Positions 17,650 through 25,896 of a stretch of DNA of 64,000 bases are shown in pieces. Both the position numbers and the translations under genes were made by a program. Source of the stretch: JBGCEZ01 sp045106735 (GTDB lineage Bacteria; Planctomycetota; Phycisphaerae; Phycisphaerales; SM1A02); contig JBGCEZ010000017.1 of assembly GCA_045106735.1 (NCBI GenBank), forward strand, positions 1 through 64,000, read 5' to 3'. The notes below the pieces were generated by a model. That model saw only the letters and a program-made list of their open reading frames with translations, was not told the DNA's origin and did not search any database. Numbering within the stretch: the stretch's first letter is position 1; each line of letters opens with the position of its first letter.

Positions 17650-18780
17650 ATGGCTGCCCCCGGCCCCCTGGATTCCCCGCATCGACCGCGACAGAAGTCT
17701 GGTGTCCACCACGAGATCCAGCCGATTGGTCCCAAACGGGGACTGCGCGTCTGCGCCATTGCGAATAGGCTTGGATCGTCAGCGACTCGCTCCGTTTGGA
17801 CCCACCCCATCGCCACCCTGACCACCACGCCTGTCCCCACCGTTGCGGCCCCTGCCCGGGCCGGTGCAGCGTGCGTGATGTGCGAGGGGGTCGATTTGGC
17901 CACCGTGTCCAAGGTGGACGCCAAGAGCGGCAAGCCATTGCACGTGGCCGCCTGCCGCCGCTGCGGTTTGGTGCAGCAGACCCCGATCCCAACCGAAGAA
18001 GAGCTGCGGCGCTACTACGAAGACGAGTACCGCCAGACCTACAAAGGCACGCACCAACCCAAGCCCAAGCATGTCTTGCGGGCCGGCCGGACCGCACTTG
18101 AACGCATCCGCCTCCTGAAGTCGATGGGCATTGCTGACGGCACGCTGCTCGACATCGGCGCCGGCGGCGGCGAATTCGTCGCGCTCGCGGCAAAGGCCGG
18201 CTTCGACGCGAGCGGCATCGAGCCGGGCGACTACGGCGACTACGCCCGCCGCACCTACGGCTGCGACGTGGAGCGGGGTGAACTCAGCGAAGCCACGGGC
18301 ACGTACGACACGGTGACAATCTTCCACGTCATGGAGCACCTGCCCTGCCCCGTGGAAGCATTCGCCCGGATTCACCGGCTCCTCAACCCCGGCGGCAAAC
18401 TCCTGGTCGAAGTCCCGTGGATCGAGGCGGCCGACGCGTCGCCGTCGAATACGTACTTCCGGGCGCACATCTATTACTTCAACGCCGCGTCACTGATCGC
18501 CGCGGCGAGCGAGTTCTTTGAAGCCGAGCACGTCGATACGTCCTCGAACTTGCGGGTGCTGTTGCGGGCGCGGCCAGAGCCAGGGCCACGCGAGCTGCCG
18601 AGCCGCGAGGACGTCGCAGCGCTGCACCGCCGCCTCGACGCGAAGTCATGGGTGGAGTACGCACTGCGTGGGGGCGGCGTGATCAAGCCGCTGCGCAAAC
18701 TGGCGCGCGCGGTCAATGAGCGGCAGGCTCGCGGCAAGAGTGGCGCGGCGATCATCGAGACGCTTGCCGCTCGGATTTGA
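17650..18780 (+). CDS. SAM-dependent methyltransferase with N-terminal zinc-ribbon-like motif
   Basis: Class I methyltransferase. The SAM-binding glycine loop is LLDIGAGGGEFV, followed by the acidic end of strand 2 (SGIEPGD), the post-I DTVTIFHVMEHL with the paired His/Glu of this subfamily, and the NPGGKLLVEVPW strand. Upstream is a four-Cys knuckle (CVMC and CRRC about 30 residues apart), as in methyltransferases of sugar and polysaccharide loci. The start is uncertain: ATG 17878 would cut off the first Cys of the knuckle, and no ATG/GTG/TTG lies between 17650 and 17875 in this frame. ATG 17650 is used here, giving 376 residues with a ~75-residue extension of unknown worth; a non-standard start such as CTG 17818 would give the usual length of about 320. 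Substrate unknown. Confidence 0.75.
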   Translation: MAAPGPLDSPHRPRQKSGVHHEIQPIGPKRGLRVCAIANRLGSSATRSVWTHPIATLTTTPVPTVAAPARAGAACVMCEGVDLATVSKVDAKSGKPLHVAACRRCGLVQQTPIPTEEELRRYYEDEYRQTYKGTHQPKPKHVLRAGRTALERIRLLKSMGIADGTLLDIGAGGGEFVALAAKAGFDASGIEPGDYGDYARRTYGCDVERGELSEATGTYDTVTIFHVMEHLPCPVEAFARIHRLLNPGGKLLVEVPWIEAADASPSNTYFRAHIYYFNAASLIAAASEFFEAEHVDTSSNLRVLLRARPEPGPRELPSREDVAALHRRLDAKSWVEYALRGGGVIKPLRKLARAVNERQARGKSGAAIIETLAARI

Positions 18781-18871
18781 CCGACGCCATCGAAGTGAAT
18801 ATTGGCACGCGCTTGCCGATCGGCGTGGACGCGATTCTGGGATCAGGTCAGAACGACGCCCCCAGCCCGAG

Positions 18872-19642
18872 TCATCGCACCACCGCAACTTCGGCGACGA
18901 GTCCCGGATCGAACGCCCCGGTGTCCTCTCCGGGATACCCACGCTGATTGCTCACAACGCGCGTGCCTTCAAACATGTAGTCCACGCAGTGATGCGTGTG
19001 CCCGTGGATCCAGAGCCGGATCTCGTACTCGGTGAAGATCGACGAGAGATCGCTGGCGAACGCTCCGTTCAAGTCCGAGCCCTGGTGCTGGGGCCCGATC
19101 GACTGGGCCAGGGGCGCGTGGTGGGTGACGACCACCACTGGCTCGCCGCGGGCCTGCCCGAGCTCTGTTCGCAGCCATCGAATGCTCCTGGCGTGCGCGC
19201 CAGCAGTGTCCGAGGTGCGAAGCCGACGGAAGTTCGGGCCGGTGCGGATCATCCGGTAGTCCATCATCATGGACTCCGCCGCGGCGACGGACGCAGCGCG
19301 ACTGACCGCCGGTTCGCCAAGCTCAAAGTCCGTCCACAACGTGCAGCCAAGAATGCGAATTCCGCCGACAACCAGAGACTCATCTTGGAGGAATCGAATG
19401 CCGAGTTCGCCAGCCCGTCGCCTCAGCTTCCCGTCAAGCCTCGGCAACGCGTGTTTGTAATATTCATGGTTGCCCGCGACGTAGACCACTTCGCGATATC
19501 GCTCTCGCACATGGGCGAACTGATCCAAGCCGCGCGTCCCCGTCGAAATGTCCCCGGCCAGGATCAAGACATCAGCCTCGGCCGGCAGCAACGAGAACTG
19601 GCCGTGCTCAAGATGGAGATCGCTCAGGATGTGCAGCTTCAT
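18872..19642 (-). CDS. Calcineurin-like metallophosphoesterase
   Basis: 256 residues from ATG 19642. All five blocks of the metallophosphoesterase fold are visible: SDLHLEHG near the N-terminus, LILAGDIS, VAGNHEYYKH, VVTHHAP and IHGHTHH, which together provide the two-metal site. The protein hydrolyses phosphomono- or diesters; the closest relatives I know are uncharacterised single-domain phosphatases of about this size. It is monocistronic, converging with the methyltransferase gene and divergent from the small membrane protein gene at 19828. Substrate cannot be told. Confidence 0.88.
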   Translation of the reverse strand: MKLHILSDLHLEHGQFSLLPAEADVLILAGDISTGTRGLDQFAHVRERYREVVYVAGNHEYYKHALPRLDGKLRRRAGELGIRFLQDESLVVGGIRILGCTLWTDFELGEPAVSRAASVAAAESMMMDYRMIRTGPNFRRLRTSDTAGAHARSIRWLRTELGQARGEPVVVVTHHAPLAQSIGPQHQGSDLNGAFASDLSSIFTEYEIRLWIHGHTHHCVDYMFEGTRVVSNQRGYPGEDTGAFDPGLVAEVAVVR

Positions 19643-19827
19643 GAGAGCTCCCGCGGCTGGCCTGACGAACAGACGCGCCACCGCGACCGTACCGAGACCG
19701 CAGGCCGCCGGGCCGAGACGTGCGACAATTCTGCCACGATCGGAACCGCGATCACCGTCGCCGCCCGCCGCCTGCCGCGCTGACGCTCGGCTCCCGACAA
19801 TCACGCCCGACTCCCCGAGCCCACCGC

Positions 19828-20388
19828 ATGCCATTCACGCCGTACCACATGGGCCCACTCCTCGCGGTCAAACTGCTTGCTGGCCGGCAGGTCAGCTTCA
19901 TCGTCCTGGGCCTCAGCCAGGTGCTGATCGACGTGGAAGTGCTTGTCCGCATGAAGCTCGGCAGCTCCCACCTGCACGGAATCAGCAATACGCTGACCGG
20001 GGCCGTCGCCGTGGGGCTGCTCGCCACCGCGGCCGGGCCGCCGACCGTTCGCCTGACCCATGGCCTCTGGAATGCAGCCGGGCCGCCGGAAGCACTGCGG
20101 CTCCCACCACGCATCTCGTGGCGGACCGCCGCGATCTCCGCATTCATCGGCACGTTCAGCCACATCCTGCTGGACGCGATCATGCACGCCGACGCCCAGC
20201 CGTTCGCCCCGCTGTCGCCCGCCAATCCGCTGCTGCGCGCAGTCGGCGTCGGAACGCTCCACGATGCCTGCCTCGCGATCGGCGCGGTGGCGGCAGTTGG
20301 ACTCGCGGGTCGATGGATTGCCGTGCGGCTGCTCGCGCGACGGGCGACAGACGCCGGCCGAAGCGGCGGCGGATCGATCTCTGGCTGA
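19828..20388 (+). CDS. Small membrane protein, metal-dependent hydrolase-like (DUF457/YdjM type)
   Basis: 186 residues from ATG 19828; an earlier ATG at 19720 would add an Arg-rich non-conserved stretch. Begins MPFTPYHMGPLLAVKLL, with the N-terminal His typical of the YdjM/DUF457 membrane family, and shows several hydrophobic helices (SFIVLGLSQVLIDVEVL, LTGAVAVGLLATAAG, AACLAIG-like region near the end). A second conserved-looking group is FSHILLDAIMHAD, where His and Asp could bind metal in or near the membrane. Members are annotated as putative membrane-bound metal-dependent hydrolases with no proven reaction. No operon partner on this strand. Confidence 0.65.
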   Translation: MPFTPYHMGPLLAVKLLAGRQVSFIVLGLSQVLIDVEVLVRMKLGSSHLHGISNTLTGAVAVGLLATAAGPPTVRLTHGLWNAAGPPEALRLPPRISWRTAAISAFIGTFSHILLDAIMHADAQPFAPLSPANPLLRAVGVGTLHDACLAIGAVAAVGLAGRWIAVRLLARRATDAGRSGGGSISG

Positions 20389-20490
20389 GCGCTGGCGGTG
20401 GGGCCCTCACACGGCACAGCGTTTCTTGAACCCCGCCGCGGCGCCACCGGCCACATCGCATGCCCTCGCATCATGTGGCACGACCGCAAT

Positions 20491-20515
20491 CCAACCCAAC
20501 CCAACCCAACCCAAA
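20491..20515 (+). repeat. 5-bp tandem repeat (CCAAC), 5 units
   Basis: Four perfect CCAAC units and one CCAAA, between the convergent ends of the 19828-20388 gene and the last gene of the nap operon. Confidence 0.8.
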
Positions 20516-20539
20516 CCGAGCCGGGCTCTTGCCCGCTCT

Positions 20540-20974
20540 TCAGATCTGCTGAATCCGCACGATGTCAATCGTGGAACCAGCGGTTCGCAAGGTGTCACAC
20601 CAACCGACGCCATCGTGCTCGTATCGGACCTGCGCCGCATTCGCGTCCCCCGCAGAAAGCCACGCAGCCAACGTCTCCAATGACGCATGTTCGGCCTCCG
20701 CGCCTGCCGCAGCCCCCGCACCAGCCCCCGACACTGACGCCGCCCCAGCCCCCGGCCGCGGCCCCGATCGGGCCCGGAACTGAACGTGCACCTCCTCCGC
20801 GCACGCCCGCAGGTCCGCGATGTACGCATCGAATCCGTCGGCGTCCAGCGATCCGCGGTGGAGCGCCGGCAGTGCATCGGGCATCGCATCGTGGCCGGCA
20901 CCAGGAGTGGACACGGAAGACGCCCCGTGGCCAGAACCACCGTTGCGGCCGGCACCTCGATCATCAATGTGCAC
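20540..20974 (-). CDS. Hypothetical protein, last gene of the nap operon
   Basis: 144 residues from GTG 20974, which overlaps the end of the upstream ferredoxin gene by 11 bp; an in-frame ATG at 21034 or an internal ATG (MPDALPALHRG) are alternatives. The coherent parts are an acidic segment (LDADGFDAYIADLRACAEEV, two helices) and a C-terminal portion with ASLETLAAWLSAGDANAAQV and VRYEHDGVGWCDTLR, split by an Ala/Gly-rich insert. I do not recognise a family. Its position suggests an accessory role in nitrate reductase assembly or an unrelated passenger. Confidence 0.5.
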   Translation of the reverse strand: MHIDDRGAGRNGGSGHGASSVSTPGAGHDAMPDALPALHRGSLDADGFDAYIADLRACAEEVHVQFRARSGPRPGAGAASVSGAGAGAAAGAEAEHASLETLAAWLSAGDANAAQVRYEHDGVGWCDTLRTAGSTIDIVRIQQI

Positions 20975-21911
20975 GCGGCACCTCCTGACTGACTTCCGGC
21001 TCGTCTGGCGACTGGCCGCCCTTTCCGTTCGCATGCCTCGATTCGTCCGAGCCGCCAGCGACCACCGGCATCGCTGGCCGCGAAAACGTCGGCATCAACA
21101 GAACGGCGTTCTCGGGCGACGGACAAACGTACCGACACACACCACATCCAGTGCACGCGGACTCATTGACCGTGGGCCGGCCACGATCCACGTGGATCGC
21201 GTCGTCCACCGGACACTGTTCCGAACACGCGGTGCATGTCGTGCCCTGGTGGGCGAGACACGTCTGCGTCTTGATTCGGGCCGTCCCCATCAGTGGCGCC
21301 ACGAGATCTGTGAGCACGCCGGGTTCACACGCCTCAATGCATGGACGATCCTCGCACATTCGGCACGGGGCTCGGTCGGCATCAATGATCGGCGTCCCGA
21401 CGGCCGGGCCGAATCGCTCGGGCGCCCGTTGCAACGCATCCACCGGACACGCGGTGATGCACGCATCACAACGCGTGCAACCGTCGAGGAACGCCGGCTC
21501 ACTGATTGCTCCCGGTGGCCGGAACAACGGAAGCGTGCGACGGGATCGATCGCGCGGGAGACCAGGGTCCGTCGCCACATCAGCCCCCGAAGTCGGGTAC
21601 CGCATGATCATGCGACGCCCGGCCGCCGACGGCTCGCCAGGATTCGATCGCACGATCGAGGCGGACCGGCCGGCGTTCGATTCGCTCGATCGCGTACGCC
21701 TCGCCTCATCGGCATCGGCATGGCTCACAATCGCCGGATCCGCCGCATCGGCCCCATCGAACGCATCGGGCGTCCTGCCTGGCCGCGCGGACGCCCCACT
21801 CGACGGCGAGGGCGCCGGCACCGCAGCTCGCGGGGACACAGACTCATCATCCGCCAACCCTGGCAGAATCGCCGACAAAAATCGTCCAGCCAGAAGCTGG
21901 CGACGATTCAT
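20964..21911 (-). CDS. NapF/NapG-like polyferredoxin
   Basis: 315 residues from ATG 21911. Starts MNRRQLLAGRF, an Arg-Arg element like that of NapF, followed by a hydrophobic stretch. Residues about 30-120 are a low-complexity Ser/Ala/Asp/Arg linker. The rest carries Cys motifs for four [4Fe-4S] clusters: CTRCDACITACP, CRMCEDRPCIEAC, a spaced group CLAHQGTTCTACSEQCP, and CTGCGVCRYVCP. In known nap operons NapF is a cytoplasmic accessory that interacts with NapA, and NapG/H form a quinol-oxidising pair; the single four-cluster protein and absence of NapH fit NapF better, but the length (NapF is about 160) and possible twin-arginine start leave NapG open. Lies 23 bp after napB. Confidence 0.78.
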   Translation of the reverse strand: MNRRQLLAGRFLSAILPGLADDESVSPRAAVPAPSPSSGASARPGRTPDAFDGADAADPAIVSHADADEARRTRSSESNAGRSASIVRSNPGEPSAAGRRMIMRYPTSGADVATDPGLPRDRSRRTLPLFRPPGAISEPAFLDGCTRCDACITACPVDALQRAPERFGPAVGTPIIDADRAPCRMCEDRPCIEACEPGVLTDLVAPLMGTARIKTQTCLAHQGTTCTACSEQCPVDDAIHVDRGRPTVNESACTGCGVCRYVCPSPENAVLLMPTFSRPAMPVVAGGSDESRHANGKGGQSPDEPEVSQEVPRAH

Positions 21912-21934
21912 CTTGGATGATGACCCGTCACCAC

Positions 21935-22909
21935 TCACGGCTGATTCAGAATGACGTCGACCAGTCCGACGGCCGGACCGTTCCCGCCACCCGCCATACC
22001 GTGCGGCGTTGGCGGCAAGTCCAGGAGCGACGTCCCGGCGTGGCACTGCTGACAATTCGTCCGCCACGGGTGACGGCTCTCGAGTCCATCCCATCCCGTC
22101 GCCCCGTGACACGCCAGACAATCATCGCGCATCCAGGTGGAATGCGGAATGACCGGCGGAGCCCCAATCCAGGCCCGCGCCCCGCCGACGGGAGCAGGCA
22201 GACCGACGAACTCGTTTGCCGACAACACGCCACCACTCAGGATGGCCGGCGCCGGTGGCGCGTGGCACTGGACACACTGGTCCAGGTACGGATGGGGAAT
22301 CCGCCGAGCCGCCTTGTCTTCCAACACGAGTCCGGCCCGGTGGCAGGTCATGCACGAGTCGGCCCCGAGCGTGTCCACCGCATGGGGAATGACCGGCGGC
22401 GCCCCGTTGTACGCACGATTCGCTGCCCGCGCGGCGAGCGAGGCAAGCTTGGCGTCCGGATCGAGTGGCGGAATCGGGGTCGCTTCAGGATCCTCGCCGA
22501 TCGATGCCGGCGGCGGAAAAAGATGGGCAACGGACTGCACTCGCTGGCTCGTGGGACCGAGCGGCTGCTCGCCGATCTCGGTGTACGTCATCGCCGGCAA
22601 TACTGCACTGGACGCTGGAGCCCGCAGCACACGCTCGCCCGTCCCCGCCGCTTGTTCGAGCGCACTCGGATCGCTCTCGATCGACGTCGGCGAACCCGCG
22701 TCAATTCCGACCAGGAAGCCGATCAGGGCGAACGCGATCACCGCGGCCAGGATGATCTTGATGGGACCACTCGTCGGTCCGGTGCCCGCTTGACCGGCGC
22801 TGGCTTGACCGGCGCCGGCATGACCGGCACTGGCATGACCGGCACCGGCAAGACCATCACTGGCTCGGTCGGCATCAGGTTCTTGCATGGGAGCATTTGG
22901 CTGTGACAT
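21935..22909 (-). CDS. napB: Nitrate reductase cytochrome subunit NapB, duplicated tetraheme form
   Basis: 324 residues. Electron-transfer subunit to periplasmic NapA. Residues 18-45 are a His/Ala/Gly repeat, 49-69 a single hydrophobic segment that looks like an uncleaved anchor. Four haem c motifs are present: C186-x2-C189-H190 (CMTCH), C212-H216 (CVQCH), C264-H268 (CLACH) and C286-H290 (CQQCH). Classic NapB is a diheme protein of ~150 residues. Here the NapB signature octamer GAPPVIPH occurs twice, at 169-176 and 249-256, each followed by two haem motifs, so the protein is an internal duplication of the diheme module. It lies 6 bp after napA. The anchor and extra haems may compensate for the absent NapC. 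Confidence 0.85.
   Translation of the reverse strand: MSQPNAPMQEPDADRASDGLAGAGHASAGHAGAGQASAGQAGTGPTSGPIKIILAAVIAFALIGFLVGIDAGSPTSIESDPSALEQAAGTGERVLRAPASSAVLPAMTYTEIGEQPLGPTSQRVQSVAHLFPPPASIGEDPEATPIPPLDPDAKLASLAARAANRAYNGAPPVIPHAVDTLGADSCMTCHRAGLVLEDKAARRIPHPYLDQCVQCHAPPAPAILSGGVLSANEFVGLPAPVGGARAWIGAPPVIPHSTWMRDDCLACHGATGWDGLESRHPWRTNCQQCHAGTSLLDLPPTPHGMAGGGNGPAVGLVDVILNQP
22790..22864 (-). repeat. 15-bp tandem repeat, 5 units, in napB
   Basis: On the plus strand: TTGACCGGCGCTGGC, TTGACCGGCGCCGGC, ATGACCGGCACTGGC, ATGACCGGCACCGGC, AAGACCATCACTGGC. Read on the minus strand this encodes Ala-Ser/Gly-Ala-Gly-His/Gln pentapeptides in the cytoplasmic N-terminus of NapB. Confidence 0.88.
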
Positions 22910-22915
22910 GGCGGG

Positions 22916-25333
22916 TCATCCAGAGCGCTTGCGCAGACGCGCTGCACACTTCTTGTAGTCAGGCTGCTTGGAGAACGGGTCGTGGGCCTCCAATGTCACG
23001 TTGTTGATGAGGCGCCCTTCGTCAAAGAACGGGACGAAGATCGTGCCGCGCGGCGGGCGCCCGCGCCCATCGAGCCAGACCGGCAACTCAACTTGACCGC
23101 GCCGCGACTCGACCACCACGATCTCACCGTTGCGAATATTCAACGCGGCGGCGTCATCCGGATGGACTTCCACGTACGCCCCAGGCATGGCCCGCGTGAG
23201 CTGCGGAATGCGTTTGGTCATGCTGCCGGTGTGCCAGTGCTCAAGCACGCGACCAGTGCCCAGCCACATCGGGTACTCGTCGTCCGGCATCTCCGGCGGC
23301 GGCGTGTATTCATGGAACCAAATCTGCGCCCGGTTGTCTTTCGACGTCGAGTGATAGAAACTGAACGCTTCGCCGTCGGGCACGAAGGGATCGTCGAAAC
23401 CTGAGAATCGGAATCGCGTCTCGCGCCAAGATCCGTCATCCTGCTGCACGACCGGCCAACGCAATCCGCGCGAAGCCACGTACTCCTCGTACGGCGCAAG
23501 GTTCTTGTGCTTCATCCGCGTGAACTGTCGGTACTCCTCAAAGAGCTGCCGGTCAACGTTTTCTTCGTAGTAGCGATCCCACTCCCAAGCGGGGACCTCA
23601 TTTCCCGCGTCATCGGTGATCTGGAAAATGAACGCATCGTCCACCGTCTTCATCCCCGGGTGCCCGAGCTCCATCAACCGATGGGCGACGGCGATCGTCA
23701 TCCAACAGTCGTCGCGTGCCTCGCCGGGCGGATCAACCATCTTGAACCACTGTTGCGTGCGTCGCTCGGAGTTGCCGAAGATGCCGTTCTTTTCGACCCA
23801 CATTGCGGCAGGAAGAATGAGATCGGCCAGCCGAGTGGTTGCCGTCGGATAGACATCGGAGACGATGAGGAACTTGTCTTCCAAGTCCGCCTTGCGATTG
23901 AAGAGGCGGTTGAGGTTCGGCAGGGTCTGACCGGGATTGGTGACCTGCACCCACATCGTGTCGATGTCGCCACCCTCGGCTCCCGGCGTGGTGAACTGCT
24001 CGAACATCTTGACCGTGTGGTACCCCGGCCGCGGATTGACCCGCCCGGCCGGCAATCGCCAGAAGCCTTCAGTTTGTTCTCGGTGGGCGGCATTGGCCAC
24101 GACCCGCCCGCCAGGCAAAGCGTGGGCCAGCGTCCCCACTTCGCGCACCGTGCCGCACGCCGACGGCTGACCGGTCAAGCTGGTCGGCGCGTCGCCCGGC
24201 CGCCCGAAGTGGCCGCTGAGCAAGTGGACGCCGTGCACCAAAGAGTTGACCGCGGTGCCCATGGTGTGCTGATTCATGCCCATGCACCAAAGGCTCGTGA
24301 TGCGGATGTCTCGGCGCCCGAACAGTGCCCCAAGCATGCGGATGTCATCCGCACTCAATCCCGAGAGCGCTGCCACATGCTCCGGCGTATACCGCGCGAT
24401 GCGCTGCTTGAATATGTCAAAGTCGATCGCTTCTCCGAACAACGTCGGCTCGGATTCTTGCAAGGCCCGGAAGTTGCAATGCTGACTGACGAAAGACGTG
24501 TCCCACGTCTCGTTCTCGATCAATTGTTGCATGATGCCAAGAGCGATGGCCACATCACCGTGAGGCTGCATCATCAGAAAGTCGTCAGCCTGTTCGGTCG
24601 TCCGCGTGCGCCGAGTGCCGATGTCAATCAATCGCACCGTCTCGCCGCGTGATCTTCGATCAATGACTCGCGAGAACAGCACCGGGTGCATCTCTGCCGG
24701 GTTGTTCCCCCAGGTGATGACCACGTCACACGCATCCAAGTCGTCGTAACAACCGGCCGGCTCATCCACGCCGTACGTGGCCAGGAATCCCGTCACTGCC
24801 GACGCCATACAGAGCCGTGCGTTGGGGTCGATGTGGTTGTTCGAGAGCCCGCCCTTCATCAGCTTCTGGGCCGCGTATCCCTCGGGGATGGTCCACTGAC
24901 CGGATCCATAGATCGCGAATCGATCGGGCGCGTCCATCACCCGCCGAGCGATCACGTCGATTGCTTCTTCCCATGAAATCGGCACGTGCTGGTCCCCACG
25001 GCGCAGCAACGGCTGGGTCAGCCGGTCCTCGCCGTACAGGATTGACCCAACGTGGTAGCCCTTGACGCACAAGAGCCCCTTGTTGACGTCGGCATGCTGG
25101 TCGCCGGCGATCGCCACGACCTTGCCGTCGGTCACGCCGACTTGCACATGGCATCCGGTGCCGCAAAATCGGCAAGGAGCCTTGTCCCATACCAACCCAT
25201 CGTCGGCGTCCGCCCCCGTCGTCGGCTGCAGCACGGGGAGGGAAAGAGCCGACGAGTCGCGGTGCACCGCCGCGGTGGCCGCGGTCATCGCCGTCATCTT
25301 GAGAAACGCACGTCGATCGGCGGTCACGGGCAT
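22916..25333 (-). CDS. napA: Periplasmic nitrate reductase catalytic subunit NapA
   Basis: 805 residues, close to the usual ~830. Reduces nitrate to nitrite at a molybdenum bis-MGD centre. The start at 25333 gives a twin-arginine signal (DRRAFLKM, residues 6-13) followed by an Ala-rich hydrophobic run; the open frame upstream encodes only a His/Arg/Asn repeat and is rejected. One [4Fe-4S] cluster: C54-x2-C57-x3-C61-x27-C89 (CRFCGTGCHVQVGV ... LLCVKGYH). The molybdenum ligand is Cys175 in DPNARLCMASAV, the NapA arrangement. Further pterin-binding stretches such as TWGNNPAEMHPVL and SLWCMGMNQHTMGT are present. Second gene of the operon: its start overlaps the end of napD by 10 bp and napB follows after 6 bp. 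NapD is expected to bind its Tat signal. Confidence 0.95.
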   Translation of the reverse strand: MPVTADRRAFLKMTAMTAATAAVHRDSSALSLPVLQPTTGADADDGLVWDKAPCRFCGTGCHVQVGVTDGKVVAIAGDQHADVNKGLLCVKGYHVGSILYGEDRLTQPLLRRGDQHVPISWEEAIDVIARRVMDAPDRFAIYGSGQWTIPEGYAAQKLMKGGLSNNHIDPNARLCMASAVTGFLATYGVDEPAGCYDDLDACDVVITWGNNPAEMHPVLFSRVIDRRSRGETVRLIDIGTRRTRTTEQADDFLMMQPHGDVAIALGIMQQLIENETWDTSFVSQHCNFRALQESEPTLFGEAIDFDIFKQRIARYTPEHVAALSGLSADDIRMLGALFGRRDIRITSLWCMGMNQHTMGTAVNSLVHGVHLLSGHFGRPGDAPTSLTGQPSACGTVREVGTLAHALPGGRVVANAAHREQTEGFWRLPAGRVNPRPGYHTVKMFEQFTTPGAEGGDIDTMWVQVTNPGQTLPNLNRLFNRKADLEDKFLIVSDVYPTATTRLADLILPAAMWVEKNGIFGNSERRTQQWFKMVDPPGEARDDCWMTIAVAHRLMELGHPGMKTVDDAFIFQITDDAGNEVPAWEWDRYYEENVDRQLFEEYRQFTRMKHKNLAPYEEYVASRGLRWPVVQQDDGSWRETRFRFSGFDDPFVPDGEAFSFYHSTSKDNRAQIWFHEYTPPPEMPDDEYPMWLGTGRVLEHWHTGSMTKRIPQLTRAMPGAYVEVHPDDAAALNIRNGEIVVVESRRGQVELPVWLDGRGRPPRGTIFVPFFDEGRLINNVTLEAHDPFSKQPDYKKCAARLRKRSG

Positions 25334-25734
25334 GGCACGGTTCCGTTTGCGGTTGCGGTTGCGGTTGCGGTTGTGGCTGTGGCTGTGGCTGCGGATGCAG
25401 GTGTGGCTGCAGGTGTGGTCGTCGATGCAGATGCGTGATCGATGGCGTCCGCGTCGCCAGCGTGTGTCGCGGCGCCGCACGTACTCGCCGATTCCCCGGG
25501 CGGCGTCTCGAGCGAAACGAACACGACATCGACGTGGTGCACGCCCGCCAAATCGTTGAGCCATCGCCAAACGTCGCGATTGTGATCCTCATCCGACGTC
25601 TCAAGGACGGCGGCGATCCGGTCGTCGACTCGTTCCCCGAGTTCAAAGGCCGGTTGATCGGCGATCGCGGCCAGGGCGGGCCCGGCCAAGGCCGGATCCG
25701 AGGCGAGTGTGAGCATCAATCCGCTGATCGGCAC
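25324..25734 (-). CDS. napD: NapD, Tat-signal-binding chaperone for NapA
   Basis: 136 residues from GTG 25734, supported by a strong GGAGG six bases upstream. The core of about 80 residues matches NapD: PISGLMLTLASD at the start, a middle FELGERVDDRIAAVLET and a final GVHHVDVVFVSLET, the ferredoxin-like fold that binds the NapA twin-arginine peptide and delays export until the cofactor is inserted. NapD is normally about 85-90 residues; here a C-terminal tail of alternating Ala and Thr is added by a hexamer repeat. First gene of the nap operon and 162 bp from the divergent cytochrome gene, so the operon promoter should lie between 25735 and 25896. Confidence 0.85.
   Translation of the reverse strand: MPISGLMLTLASDPALAGPALAAIADQPAFELGERVDDRIAAVLETSDEDHNRDVWRWLNDLAGVHHVDVVFVSLETPPGESASTCGAATHAGDADAIDHASASTTTPAATPASAATATATTATATATANGTVPCP
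25345..25416 (-). repeat. 6-bp tandem repeat, 12 units, in the napD tail
   Basis: Plus-strand units GGTTGC (several), GGTTGT, GGCTGT, GGCTGC and decayed AGGTGT copies, in phase. On the minus strand they encode Ala-Thr dipeptides of the NapD C-terminal extension. Confidence 0.85.
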
Positions 25735-25740
25735 CGAGCA

Positions 25741-25745
25741 CCTCC
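25741..25745 (-). promoter_or_regulatory. Ribosome binding site of napD
   Basis: GGAGG on the minus strand, separated from the GTG start at 25734 by TGCTCG (6 nt). This decides in favour of the GTG start over the ATG at 25794. Confidence 0.8.
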
Positions 25746-25772
25746 GGGAAAGCACGAATCCAGTGGGGATCG

Positions 25773-25786
25773 CTATTCCTGAATAG
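25773..25786. promoter_or_regulatory. Palindrome between the divergent nap and cytochrome operons
   Basis: CTATTC-CT-GAATAG, a perfect six-base inverted repeat with a 2-bp centre, in an AT-rich pocket that stands out from the GC-rich surroundings. It lies 39 bp upstream of the napD start and 110 bp upstream of the cytochrome start. Candidate operator, possibly for the Rrf2-type regulator encoded at 28791-29201. No sequence match to a known Rrf2 box was established. Confidence 0.45.
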
Positions 25787-25896
25787 ACGACCATTGAATC
25801 CGGTATTACACTCCGCGGATCCTACCGGGGCCTCGGACCGGGGGCAAGCCGCATCCGCGGGTCCGGGCGACATCGATTCAACGGGAGCCGGTCAAC

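Noticed and set aside
25334..25570. His/Asn/Arg-rich N-terminal extension of NapA
   Set aside because: It is the other-frame reading of the napD hexamer repeat, and the twin-arginine signal starts at 25333.
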